From positions 63,129 through 127,128 of the forward strand of contig JAHBMJ010000499.1 in the NCBI GenBank assembly GCA_018398765.1: 64,000 nt of DNA, given 5' to 3'. Origin of the DNA: Chromera velia (lineage: Eukaryota > Sar > Chromeraceae). How positions within the stretch are numbered: position 1 is the first letter of the stretch; every line of letters begins with the position of its first letter. The notes under the pieces were generated by a model that did not search any database, was not told the origin of the DNA, and saw nothing but the letters and a program-made list of their open reading frames with translations. Below are positions 47,501-60,523 of this stretch, piece after piece. The position numbers were made by a program, and so were the translations under genes.

Positions 47501-50500
47501 TCGCACTACTCGAGGAGACGGGAGTCTGAGATCCTTTCTCTCCCCCTCCCATTCCTCCGAGACTCCCGCCTCGAAAGCCGTTGACCGGTGTTGCTGCCAC
47601 ATTTGCCGAACAGCAACCCGACCCCGTCGCCGAATTGGCCGGGGCTTGAGGCGATTCAAACGGCAGGGGGGGGAAGGGCATGGAGAATGCTTCGTGGCCT
47701 CGCTGCATGAGGAAGTTCTGCCGCCGTGCCGCTCGACGTGCGCGCCGTTGGGCCCTACGAGCACTCTCATACATCTTTCTCCTGTGCAGAGCCGAAGTCA
47801 CCGCCACGACCGTTCTCAGCATCAGAGCAATCGCTGCCTCTGCCTCGGCAGCAGCTCCGATGTCCCAGCCTTCTGATGCCAGCCTTTCAATCACTGCTGC
47901 GCCCCAGAATGCGGCTCCCATCAATTCCCATACAGAAGTGCGGAGTTTTGTTGCCGTCTGGCGATATTCATTTCTTAGTAGAGCGGTCTTTGACTGCCCC
48001 TGGTTTCCTTCTTCGTCCTCTCCGCTGTCACTGGAGCACGCCAAGACATTTGTCATTTCTTCATCTCCTGCCCGCCTGCCTCTGCCTGTAGCGATATCGT
48101 TTGAAGCAGCAGGCATGGAAGTGAGAGCCGGACTCCCGGAACCAAGCTGAGCTTGCAGATCTGGAGGCGTTCGCCTTCGAATTCTTCTCAGGGGGGCAGA
48201 CGGCCTGCTGGCAGGACAAAAGCTGACTGCAGGCCTCCGTAGGCACCAGAGCTGGACAGTCTCACTGGGCGATGCGCAGACCTCGCATGCCAAACAGAAG
48301 CCCTGCCGTTCAAGTTCTCTTCGCTTCTCTGCAGATGTCCTGTTGCCCTCTGCAGGGTCCGACACGCTCCCTCCAGCGAAGAGAGACGGCTTCTCTCCGA
48401 TGAGAACTTCCACACGCACCTCAACGATACACTGCAACTCACTCATTTATTAATATCAATACACATTCTAAACGCATCCGTGGATGTATCAATAAAGTGT
48501 CCACCAGAGAATGGCCATGGGGAAAAAATAAGCAAAAGCGCAACTTGAACTTAAAGACTCTGCAGTCTAAAAGAAGCTCAAAGAAGGCTTGTAGCAGAAG
48601 AAAACCCACACACGCACTTACTTGTTGTGTACCGTCTGTATTCCAGAGTCGAGGTCCCGTCGCTGTCCAGGTGCGTGTGTCATTCGGCAATGTGGACGTC
48701 TCACTGTTGCTCTCCGTCTTCTCAGCAATCTCCGTCACCCGACTGATTTTTTCCAGAGGGGCGGTGAAAGACGGAGCTTCTGTTGCTCTTTGCGCAAAAA
48801 CAAGCCAGGCAAATCCCGCCATGATTTTTCGAGCAACCAGACGGTGCCCCTCTGTGAGAACGACTGGGGGCGACCGGGGACTGCTGCACTCCCTCCCACC
48901 CGACTCCGTCTCTTTTGCAAGAGTTGCAACAGCCGAAATGCGCCTGAGAACGATGGCAGTCATTCCCGTCTTCCAGTATGCAGGCTCAGCAAGGGCCTCT
49001 CCGGCAGAATCGAGGGAAGAAATCCGCTCAGGAGGGATGGCATTCTCTGGTGTCTGCCCCCCTTCGTTGCCCAATCCCTGCCTGACAACGGGTTGATCCT
49101 CCGATAAGATGTCGCCACTCTCGTTCACTTCTGCCGTGCTCCTCGAAGCAGCGGAGTGAATCCTCAGCAGAGGGCTGAGGAGAGGGAAAGAAGACGTGAG
49201 CAGGAGGTACAGCAGAGATGAACTTCCCTGGTTGCCTCCCCTGTTCAACTGTCCTCTCTTAAGGCTCGATTGAAGGACCTGCAGACAGAGGAAAAACAAT
49301 TTGGACAGAAGAATCAAGTCGACAATCGTAGACGCCTCCTCCCTCTTCAGCGGCGTTTTTCTCCTGTTGCAGCCACACGATCAAACTCACCCAAACAACC
49401 AATAAGGGAAATGGAGGACCTGCGCTTGGAGGGAGCGAGCGAACAATTACGAGAAGGGAAAGGGTGAATACAAACAGCCGTTTGAAGTGAAAACTCGGCA
49501 CACTGACCTGCAACCTGAGAAGACTGCGAACCCACAAAGCGTCTTCAGGAACCACTGTGACCCCACTGGCTGCAAAAGGACTGCAAATATTATGAATTAT
49601 GCCTGCACAACTTCTGTGCAGAAAGGTCTGGAGTTTGTCGTTCAGATCATTGAGAAGACCAGCCATCTCAGAAGCACCTCCCCCTCCCAGTGCGGCTCCC
49701 TCGTCTAGAGTGCAAGTGGACATCAGAACAGGGGAACCCTCGCTTCCCTTCAGGCCGAGAGCTTCTTGCCGTTCTTGGCAAAGCAGGCTCATGGTCGCAC
49801 TGTGGAGTGCACGTGTGACGATCCAGCCTGCATAGCGTCGGCAGACTCCTGAGACTTCTTGTCGGCTCCCACTCTCCCCATCTGTCGTCTCTGTGCTGTT
49901 CTCTCCGAGAAGGTCCAAGAGAATCGGTCTCCCTCCTGACGGATTACCCTCACTGACTCCCCCCGACACGTCTCCTCCCTCACCCAACAACGACAGCAAC
50001 AAAGCTCGGAGGGACTGAAGAGATGCAAAGCGGACGGCCTGGCGTCGCTCTCTCTTTTTCAGGCTTTGACTGAGAGAACTGGCCGTCACTGTTCCCATCA
50101 GGACCTCTGCACAGGCCTCGAGGTCCTCCATCACCCCGGGGTTTCCTCCCCTGTGGCGGCTTTTCATATCCGTCTCCTCTCCTGTCGTTTCGTCGACAGT
50201 GGCAAACAACCCCCCACCTCTAATGTCGGGGGCGGCAGTGACTGCGGAGACAAGCATGTCCCCCAACCTCCCACCGCTGCGGTAGGATGAAGAAGACCTG
50301 TCGACTAGAGGGCCGAGGCCCGCCTGGTTTTGGCTTGAGGAAGAAGACATACCCGCTGAGTGATCAGGCTCGAGTGGAAGAGAACGAGAGTACGTCTCGC
50401 TCTTATGCAGCCCTCCTCCTCCTCCTCCTCCTCCTGTCTTATCCTTCTTAGAAGAGACAGAAAGTCTTCGGAGAAAGAGCAATGAAGCACGCGGCTTACG

Positions 50501-53500
50501 GGCAAGACACCCTCTGATGCTCTTCCCACCGATCCCCCCCGTTTGCAAATTGCCGCTCTCTGGACCTAGGCTGGCGTGCGAAACCGAAAGCGATAGGGGC
50601 CCTTTGGTGGGTGCACCAGTATGAGACAGGGAGAGAGGGAAGGGCCGGGCGCCCAGCTTGCTTGTGTCCGTCGCCTGCCCCTTTTGACTTGCCACATCGG
50701 ATCCTGTATTTGAAATCTCGTTGCTCGGACGAAGCACGCGGTCAGAATCTTGGCTGTTCAAACAAGAAGCGTGAGTCAACCCATCCCGTCGCCTTGTATC
50801 GCTCATCGCTTCTGCTGGGGGCTCAGCACCTGTAGCGGAGTGCTCCTCTACGCTGTCTCTCACCGAACGGCCACCCGCAATGCCACGTCGAGCAACTGTG
50901 ATGATCCAAAGCGCTTTTTCCCGGATGGACCTTCGTCTTTCCGAAGCCCCTGCAGACTTCTCCTTCACGCTGTGCCTTCCATCTCGTCCTCCACCTTTCC
51001 CTTCTTTCCCTCTTCCCAAGACTGTGCCCCTCCTGTTTCGCTCCCCCTTCTCCGATCCGCCGGACGCAGAGCCGCTTCCTCTTCTTCGGCCGTGGGCCCT
51101 CTCCCATTGTTTGTCAGCGAGGCAAGACACCGCGCAACGGCGTGCGACAGAAATCGCAGAGCCCATCGTGGAATACAGGACTGAGAAAGGGGGGAATGAA
51201 GAGTTTGATTCTTTCTCTTTCTCAGCGGAAGCCTCCCCTTTGTCTCGTGAGAGAGGCTCGATAACAATGAAATTTGGGTCTTCTGAAAGCTGGATGAGCC
51301 CGTCTTCCTGATTGGCTGAAACACCTGGACCTGAACCACTCGACAGGTGTAAGAGGGCAGCAAGCACAGCGCATTCTTCCCCCTCGACGCTCGGATGAAA
51401 AGGGGCCCATTGGGGGTTTGCTGTCTTGACAGCCTCGATGGTGCATTTGTCCCCCTTCAGGAGTTTGAACAAGAATGGGTGGACGTGTTTGGGTTCAGAC
51501 CGTCTGACTCCTGAGGTGTCAAGGGCCTCTGCCTTCTTTGAAGATAGTGAGGTCCGACGGAGGAAGTGCTGCACGGAGGGCGGAAGGGAAGCGAGAGAAG
51601 GGACGGACGCACCTCCTCCATTGCTACCTCTTCCAGAAAAGAAGTTTTGAGTTGCCGTTGAGTTGCTCAGGTGGCTCTGAGAACCGCTGTCTCCTGGAGG
51701 ATCTGCACCTCCCTCGCGTCCTTCAGCTCCCCCCCCCTCGTTTGAGTTTGGTGGCGGACGGAAAGAGGGGGGGAAGGGGGAGGATGGACATGTGAGTGGC
51801 TCCTTGACACCATCCATAAGAAGCAAAAGCAGACGATGAAGAGGAGCGTCTGTGTCATCACGAGAATCAGACGGCGTGGGGATATTGCTGCTTCCCCTGG
51901 ACCCGCCTGAGGCTCCTCTAGCTTCACTCTCGATGTTGCGGGAATCGAGAAGGAACGACGGGAGAGGCACTGGGTGTTGTCTGACGGTTTTTGCTTCCTC
52001 AGGAAGATTGCTGCAGTTGGAGCTGCATGGGGCATTCGGGTTGAGATCCATCAGGAGCAGAGAGAGGCGTACAGCCAGAAGCACGACGGCAACGGCCGAC
52101 TCAACCAACGGGTGGAGTCCTTCGTTTTCGCACTGTGCAGACACGGTGGGGAATCGTCGCAACAGCTGGACACACCTGACTGCGGCCTTCAAGACACTTG
52201 GGAGCAGAGAGAGAAGTATTCGCTCCCGCTCACGCCTCCACTTTCGCTCCAACGTGTTCACTTTCACTTTTGAGTCCTGTGGAGACACTCCACAGTGGCG
52301 CAAATGGCATTCCTCCAGATTCCGTCCGACCAGAGGAGCAAGAAAACTCAAACAAGGCACTACAGCGGTTCGAAGAAAGTCGGAGCGTTCAGAGAAGGGT
52401 TGTACCACGCGGACGCTGGCTTCCACTCTGTCGGATAGGGCTGCTGTCAAGTGCAGCACCGTGCGCTGTCCGACTTCCAAGACGAGACGGAAGACGCTCT
52501 CAGCCGAGGCGACAGCGCGGGTGTACCCAGACGCAGACCCTGTGGCATTTTCCGAAGTTGCGAATGAGCTGACAAAGGAAATTGGCAGCGAAGCTGCAAC
52601 TCGTCGAGCGGCATGACGAGCCAACATCCCCGCCACTTCTCCTGCCACCCCCATTTGAGAGAAGGGGGGGGCTGCTCTTGCAATTTGCTCTGCCACAAAG
52701 AAGCGGAAGCTCAAGGGACCAGGGGATGAAATCCAGGAGGCCACTGCTCCTCGGTCCTCACCCCCTGAGGGAGAACAGAGCCGGAAGAGGGATGCCTTCT
52801 CCACACTCTCCTTCGGCCTCTGCTGTTGATGCTGAACAGGATCTCTGGGTGAGGGAGAAGTCGAAGAATGTTGCTGCTGTTGTGGCTGGTCTTTCAGAGG
52901 AAGTGAAAGAGCAGTCGCGCCCCCCCTGCGCAAGTGTGGGGATGGAAGAATGCGAAACAGTTGCTCCTCTGCTTCATAGACCAATTTTGAGAAGAGATTT
53001 CCAAGCCCAGTCGAGTCAGCCCCCCCCCGCATGCTGATTGGATTTACGCCCCTACTGTTCTCCAAAGTCGAAGGGTTGGGGGGGCCGCAAGAGCTACAGC
53101 CGGATCTGACAGATGCCAGGCGCCTGCAAAATAGACCATGAAGCATCCATCAGGATGATTAATAGAAGCAGAAGAAGGATGACAGACTTAGACACCTACC
53201 TGCACGCTCCAGAAAAATGCCAATGAATGAGGCAAAGTAGATCGATCCTACAAAGCATATACACTTGACTGGTTCAGTGGTACATCAACCAAACTCAACT
53301 CCCAGCAGAACGTACAGCAAATGAGGCCGATCGAGCGACTGACCCGACAAGAATGCACATGGCCCCGGAGTCTTCCAGAGAACCCAGAAGGATCTTCACC
53401 AGAGGAACCTGCAAAAACCATGCAGGAAGGCAGGCAGGCAGGCACAGACAGACATGAAGTCAGCACATTCATGACAACTGACGCTGAAAGAGGACAACGT

Positions 53501-56500
53501 TGCGATGGTGGGTCCAGTCTGTGCATGCTGTGATGTAGAACCAGAAAGAATTAAGCACAGTCAACGAAGCCTGAAGGAATGAGAGGGAAGGACGTGGATG
53601 CTGAACGTCTTTTCAGATAGTTCAAGGTCACAGAAGCAAATGACCAAGCGAAAAGGAAAACCTGTGCAGATGCAAGAGAAACAAATGCTTTTGTCATCCC
53701 ATCGCTGACCGACCTCTCGTTCGTCGCAAGCAGCCATGATTGTGCAGAGGCTCGTCAGTAGTCCTGCAGGGGCCTGTTGCATCATTCTGCAGATCAGTAA
53801 TGGGCTAGCCTGCGACAGGAGTCCTATTGCTGCTCTGTGAACCACCCAAACGAGACCTTCGCAGTCCTCTCGCACAACCTTAGAACAAGAGGGAGGAGAA
53901 ACAGGCGCGCCTCTCCGCACGTCTTCATTCTGCCTCTCCCCACCCTCCACGCTTCCGTGTTTCGTGTCTTCGTCGAAGTCGGGGAGTGATGAAATTTCCA
54001 GAACCCCCAGGACCGTCCGAAGGAGACAGGACGTACAGTCACCTTCGATGCCTTGTCCTGCTCCGATCTGACTTTCACCACTCACCATACACCCTCTCTT
54101 CTCACCAAGGAGGGCTTCAACCACAGTACTGCCCTCGCATCGCAACTGAAGACGCAGCACGCCCAGCAAAGCAGCGATGGAATAGACAGACTCGGTCCAA
54201 GCTCGGACGGACTTTCTGCCAGCCGGACTTTTCACAAACGCCCCAATTCGTTCCAACAGTTCCAGAATGGACTTCAGGCACTGCTGCGCTGAGGCGACCG
54301 TCTGTGGTCGAAGGAGGGCCCTGCAAGGGGGGAGGGAGGGAGGGAAGACAAGGAAGGGTCCAAACACTTTTTTCTTTCTCAGAGATTGATACACAGAGAC
54401 AGATCATTGGATCTTTATTCATGTGGCTCTGTTGCATATCTGAGGTGATCTCAGAGGTCTGGGGGGGGCAGAAAGGCAGGGGCGGCAGCAGCAACGGACA
54501 AGCAAGGTATACCAACACCTTTTAAAAAAAAGTACAAAAACAAGAGACAAATGCCCCTTTTGCATCATATCAATCAGACAATCCCCCCACTATGGATCAA
54601 TCTGGATCCACAGCACCGAATCGATGCATGCCTCTCTTTTTTTGGCAGTTGACTGACTGACGTCAATTTTTCATCCGTCGGATGACGACTGAATCGCTCC
54701 GCTTGTGTTTCCGCACGGAAATGTCGAAGCGAGAGCCGGTGCAGGGCGCGTGTGCACTCAGCAGACAACGCAATTGCATCCATAGAAGAAGAACCTCCTT
54801 CTTCCAGGCTCCTAGAGCGCTGCAGGGACTCTTTTGAGTCTGAAGCAGTTGGAGGGGCAGGTTTTGCCCCTTCCTTGCTATCGACGCTGGTGTTGGCCTC
54901 CCCTGGTTCACATGGATGATCTGAAGATGCTTTCTTCTTCGGTGTGTGAATCAGGAGACCTGCCTCCCCCAAGTGCTGGCCGAAAGAGCGCGACCACTGA
55001 GGCAGAGAGGGCAGATCCACAGAACTGAACCCATCATGAGTCTGGGCGTCAACTCTCAATTCGGCAGCGTGAAGGAGAGGGGGGGAAAGGACGGCACGCT
55101 CCCAGAGAGGACCTGACCAAATCGGTCGTCCGTCTGCAAAAACCACAATTTCTCCTCTTCTCACCTCATCGTCGTGTCTCTCCCCCTTCCCTTCCTTTGC
55201 CTTCTCCTGTACTCCCCTTTCTTCGACCTCACTGTCTGCTTTGGTAGCAGAGCTCAAATTCCCCCCACGCATTCTTTGTGCACAGGCTGCTCCTTGCAAT
55301 CCCTTGCTGGACGTCGGGGAGACCCCCATTCCCTGATCGATTAGAATTTCAAGTGTCACAGCCTGAAGGGGCGAAACTTCGAGGGCAACCGCAACGTCGG
55401 AACCATCCCCCCCCACGGTCGGGGCACAGACGTTAGAAGAATCTCCCTGAGGCCTTGAGTCTGTCTCCACCCCTTCTTTGCCTTTCTGGAAACTCTTCTG
55501 GCTGCCAGAAGCCGACAGAGACGCCGATTGTTCACTGTCGCTCCCACTGTCGTCGAAGCAATTCAAAAGACGAAAACTGTCCTGAGATTCATCATGAGAG
55601 GAAACTTCAGAGGGCGATCCGACCTCTGAACCCTCCACATCTCCACTTCCAGGGACATCTGCTAAGTTCTCATCAACCAAAAGTTGCTCTCCACTGCAAG
55701 TTTCTTCTCCTTTCCCTTCCTGCTCCACCTCCAATGCCCCTCCCCGGTTACCCAAACTTCCTTTTCCCTGCGCCCCCCGTGAATTCTCCCCTCTCTTATC
55801 TGCTGTCCGAGGGCTTCGACGGCCCTCCCGACAGATGAGGAAAAGCCGTGAGCCAACCGTCTCTATCGAAAAACTCACTCGTACAATAGAATTACCCCCC
55901 CTGCTACTCCCTACCGTCTCCCCCCCCGAAAGCCCGCACGCTGATAGCGGAACAGACAAAGAGAGAGAGCAACGAGTGCCAACCGAAGGGCCGTCATCCC
56001 CCCTGAATGCCAGCACGGCCTGTAGTGCAAAGGCACCGAAAGCAGGCAGACTGATGGAGGTTGCGGCCTTGACACCGTCTCGCAATACGCTCACGATCTC
56101 TCCACCTTCCTGTTCATTCCCCCTTGGTGTTCGCGAAGGTGCATTGCCTCCGCTTGCGCTGCTGCTACTGTTTCCTCCAGCGGCTGCAGGACTTTTGGCA
56201 TCAAAAATCGCGTTGTTCGCCGGCGGGGGACGGAAACAAAGGGGATAGGAGACTGCTAGGAGGGACAGGTGTTCCATTGACTTCCATACCCGCTCCAGCT
56301 GTTGAAAGTCGCTTCCAATTTCCCCTCGCTGCCCTTCCCTGTTTCCACCCTCATGTTCTGCGTGAGTCCAGAGAGCCTGAAGGAAAGTGAGCAGACGGAC
56401 AAGAGACCCCTCCTGTAATGCCATCAACAGAAGTAGATCGAGGCCAAGAGAGAGAGCGGTCTTCCTTCGGGATTCACCCAAAGCCTCCGTGGCACTCGAC

Positions 56501-58233
56501 TTTTTCAACAACGACGCTGCAACAATATCCAGCAGTTGGAAGGAATGCGAAGTGTCCCCGTCAGACCCCCCCCCGCCCCAGCCCCTATGTAGAAGGGGCG
56601 GACGGGTTCCTCTCCCCCTCGGTGAAAGGTTGCCCCCACCTCTCGCACCTCCACTGACGGACGCGCGCTTGCTGGGGGAAGTTGGTCTGCTTCTATCTCC
56701 AGTCTGCAGGGAGCCCGACAGACCCGACGAACCGGGGACCGTCTTCTCTGAAGGTGACAGGGAAAGGGGAGGCCGACCGCTGAGGGAGTTGCAAAGAGAC
56801 TCAGCGTACTGTTCAAGAAGATGGGGAGTCTGCCCTGCCGAGTTAAGGGAGGAGCCTTGCTGAGCAGCCAGCCCCTCCAGATTTCCCCCCGACCCTGAGG
56901 CGGATGCGGTCTCCATAAATAAGGACAGAAGAGGCGCCCACACGGCAGAGGCAAGTGAATCCTTCTGATCTCCAGCACAGAGGCCAGGAAGACCCTCCAC
57001 CTGTCTACCTCCATCTCCCCCTCTATCTCCGTACAGCCTCGCAAACGAACCGTCGAGAAGAAGCCCCGACTTTACATTAAAATTCGAGACAGCCTCAGTC
57101 AGCTGCCATTTTTCTAGATCAGCACCTCTCTCAGTGCCTTCAGATATGGAAAATCGGTCCTGACTGGCTGCCCGCACATCGACAGCAAACTGCCGAGCAT
57201 GACTCTGCAACAGCTCTCCCAACTTCTCCAGAGAGGCAGGGTATTCGTCGTCACCCCCGTCAGCATCACTGTCGTTCCATCCCAAAAGTGCAGTTCTCCA
57301 GGAAGTTGGCATCTTCAGGGATGACGGCCCTTCTCCCAAAGAAAGTTTCGGAGAACTGTCATCCACAGGCTTTGCTCGTGGGGGGGAAAGGGAGGATTCG
57401 CGTGGGCGTGCGGCCTGGGGTGAGCCGGGAGACGGGCGCACAGGGGAGAGGCTACGGATTGGAGAGGCACCCCCGTGTTCCCTCCGGGGCGATACTGCAG
57501 CAGACTGCGGGCCACCAGGGGTGCTGCATGATGCCTGCTCTCCCTGTGCATCTGCGTTGTTGCCAGAAAAGGGAGAACCCGAACCTAAAACAAGATCGGC
57601 AAGGAGAGGGTCGCATGCGGACCTGAGATTGAACGCAGCGTTAATTCGGAAATCGGTGCAGTCATCTCCCGGGTCTTCTCCCTCGACCTTTCTTCCCCCC
57701 AATCCCGGGGAGTCTGGTCGCACGCCCATCCGGGGAGATGAGCGGGGACGGCCGATACCCCCGCGTTGCCACGTTGGTCTCAGAGCAGAGGCTGGTCTAT
57801 TCTTCAGACCGTACCCTTTTCCCCTCTGAGAAGCTTCTCTGATCGTGTCTCTCGACTGCACAGAGCCGACAAGCAGAGCCATGAGGGCCTCGGCAGCGTC
57901 TGTCTGAGGATTACTTGATGTGTGTGCTGCTGTTGAGGATGGTCGTCGTGGAACGTGAGAAGGTGCAGGGCTAGAAGAAGAAGAAGAGGCAGACGACGAG
58001 GAGGCCTCCGAGGATCCTGCCACATTTCCGCTTCCTGGATCTTTTTCTCCGTCCCCTTGATGTTCCTTCCGTGTCGCATTGGCGAGCTTTAACTGCTGTA
58101 GGATTCTGTGCGCCCCATTGAGGATGAGAAACTCGGCCTCATCTGAAATGTCAGTCTTCAGTTGTCGTAGGCGACCGAGAAAAATATACTCAGAAAAGAT
58201 CATGGACGGTCGGGTTCCCCCCTGATCCATCAT
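29556..58233 (-). CDS. Giant HECT-domain E3 ubiquitin ligase (15 exons, about 8,250 aa)
   Basis: Predicted to take ubiquitin from an E2 onto its own cysteine and pass it to substrates. Exons, reading leftwards: 58233-54662, 54320-53714, 53408-53344, 53123-49508, 49278-48622, 48431-46062, 45734-45531, 45162-40291, 40048-~36660, ~36395-32906, 32750-31986, 31636-30894, 30517-30371, 30020-29948, 29732-29556. Phases fit throughout; the junction near 36.4-36.7 kb is least sure. The HECT domain fills the last five exons: FKGEGASDFGGPFQEAL, LERLICGEGTIDLEVL, RFVSGRCRLP, then TCAFRLSLPPYSS with the catalytic Cys about 45 residues from the end. Two or three ankyrin repeats (TPLRLAAKLGYGDIVSLLLD) end the ~40.0-36.7 kb exon, and a SPRY-like piece (ALFFFKNGQLAFVFDF) lies in the same exon. 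Much of the rest is Ser/Gly/Gln-rich or helical. I saw no RCC1 repeats, so large HECTD- or HERC-like proteins are the closest comparison. Start: first ATG of the 3.6-kb exon; earlier exons are possible. Confidence 0.88.
29852..29884 (-). other. Possible duplicated (decayed or alternative) exon piece in the last HECT intron
   Basis: The minus-strand stretch encoding DWKLHIVIDGH resembles the real exon piece at 29951-29983 encoding DWRFHVEVDSQ; I count 23 of 33 identical bases. The family alignment is complete without it, so it is not needed for the HECT fold. It may be an alternative exon or a relic. Confidence 0.4.
30305..30340. repeat. GT microsatellite in a HECT intron
   Basis: GT-rich tract just after the donor of the 30517-30371 exon in the sense of transcription. 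It is CA-rich on the coding strand. Confidence 0.85.
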
Positions 58234-58869
58234 CTCTTTTTCCTTACTTTTGGTTTAATTCCTGGTCTTTGACTTGGACGTTCAATTCACTCTCGATCTT
58301 CTTGATGGAGTAGATGATGAAAGTGGATGTCCAAACAGAAGACGCAGACGGAGCTTTTTGGTGAGGACAAGCGCGACAGAATTTTCTGTTATATTCAGCC
58401 TGGAAATCTTAGTCGTAGGAATCTGATGCTGACCGAAGTTTCTTCCAGGGAAGAGCTGTTCAAGTGGAAAAGAATTCTATGCCTCATTTTGGGTCATGAA
58501 GATTGAAAGAGACAATCATTGCACATGCTTGACCTGTTGCACGCACAAAGGTTCTCCGGCTTTGATTTTCACTTGCAAAAGACGCTTCTTGTCTTGCCGG
58601 CTCAGAGCCTCTCACACAACTCGATTGATCGGCATCGTTGCTGCGTGTGGACTCGAACATCTTCTTGCCTCTTCGTAGTAGTTCGTATACGTATATCAGA
58701 CATGTGTACATATCGACATGTATATGCATGTACTGTACATCTTCACCAACAAGTATATATAACGATGATTAAATTTATTTTTCAAAAATGCATACAGAAA
58801 TCAAATACAGAGGTCACGGAGCGGTACATGCTGCGCTCATTGACAAATTAATATCTCATGCATGCAGCT

Positions 58870-60195
58870 ATCGCCTCGGGGGGCAGCTCAGCTCTGCTGA
58901 GATCAGCCGAGAGGCCCTGAGATCGCACGCACTCACATAACGCATTTTTTCATTTTTGGGGGGGGGATCGGTTCTGTCTCCATCACGATCGGTGTCGCCC
59001 AAGTTCCAAAATATGCCCCTCAAACAACTCGCACGGAGCCGTGATCGCACATACCTTATAATTACTTTGCGCATGCGTACCCCTCAAGTAACTCGCACGG
59101 AGTTGTATATACATATATGACGTGCGCGCGGTCCTGAAAAGCATATTTCACTGCCGTGGCCCCCACCCCATGGCAGCACACAACTTAGACATGTCCAAGC
59201 CCCCGATGGTGCGCATCAATTAGCGGACCTCTAAATAGCCTCCCGAGGTACTCATCCAACTGGTTGGGTGTATTCCGTATATATATATAGTGCATACAGC
59301 TTTGCTTGATCGCTATATAGGATCGTGAGGCCCTATGCAGTATATATCGCCTCGGGGGGCAGCTCAGCTTTGCTGAAATCAGCCGAGAGGCCCTGAGATC
59401 GCATGCACTCGCATAACGCATTTTTTCATTTTTGAGGGGGGGATCGGTTCTATCTCCTTCACAGTTAGTGTTGCCCGAGTTCCAAAATATGCCCCTCAAA
59501 CAACTCGCATGGAGTTGTGATCGCACATGCCTTAATTACTTTACGCATGCGTGCCCCTCAAATAACTCACACGGAGTTGCACATACATATATAATGCATG
59601 CGCGGTCCCGAAAAGCATACTTCGCTACCATGGCCCCCGCCCCATGGCAGTATACAACTTAGACATGCCCAAGCCCCCGATGGTGTGCATCAATTAGCGG
59701 ACCCCTAAATAGCCCTCCAAGCTAGGCACTCACCCAACTGGTTGGGTGTATCCCGTATCAATCGTCTCGGGGGGCAGCTCAGCTCTGCTGAGATCAGTCG
59801 AGAGGCCCTGAGATCGCATGCATCCACATAACACATTTTTTCATTTTTTGGGGGGGGGATTCGGTTCTGTCTCCATCATGGTCGGTGTCGCCCGAATTCT
59901 AAAATATGCTCCTCAAGTAACTCGCACGGAGCCGCGATCGCATTATAATATGATATACTTCGCTCTTCATGATACGTGCCCCTCCATGCAGTATAACTCG
60001 CACGGAGTTAATTGTATATATGTTCATGCGCGGTCCCGAAAAGCATATTTTGCGCATGTTGCCGTGGCCCCTGCTATTTGCCCATGCACGCATTGCAGGC
60101 AAGACATGCCCAACATGCAATCAAATTATGGCCGACCTCCTAAATGGCCCCCCGAGGCACTCACCCAACTGGTTGGGTGTATCCCGTATATATGT
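58870..60195. repeat. Three-copy tandem repeat of about 415-475 bp
   Basis: Copies start near 58870, 59346 and 59761. Each opens with CTCGGGGGGCAGCTCAGCT, followed by a CTGCTGAGATCAG palindrome, a G-run before ATCGGTTCTGTCTCC, two CCTCAA..AACTCGCACGGAGT sub-repeats, and an end with CCAACTGGTTGGGTGTAT. Copies differ by scattered substitutions and small indels. The array fills the head-to-head gap between the HECT gene (58233) and the EF-hand gene (60524). I see no coding capacity. It may be an enhancer-like or structured-RNA repeat, or a decayed mobile element. Confidence 0.9.
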
Positions 60196-60523
60196 ACGTG
60201 TACGTTTTCGGCTATTTTCTGCTCTGGCCTGCATCGATCTATAGCTGACAATTAAACTTCTGACACGCTCCTTACAGATTTTCAAACACAGTGACAGTCG
60301 GTCTGGGTGACAGTCTGCAGGTACACAACTTCTGGATCGAGCATAGCTCTGAATCTTGCTTCATCTTTGTTCGACTAGAAGAAGGCTGACGAACTCGTGT
60401 GAAACAAAGCAACACATCTGTGTCCGTGCAATCAAAGACAAACCGTATATTGTACTCCGCACATATATACACAGGTGCACCTTATATATATCAGCAGAAT
60501 CCAAGTGAGCAACTCAAGAAACC

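Noticed and set aside
59185-60255. Open frames repeated in the 58.9-60.2 kb array
   Set aside because: The frame breaks differently in each tandem copy, and substitutions do not look protein-constrained.
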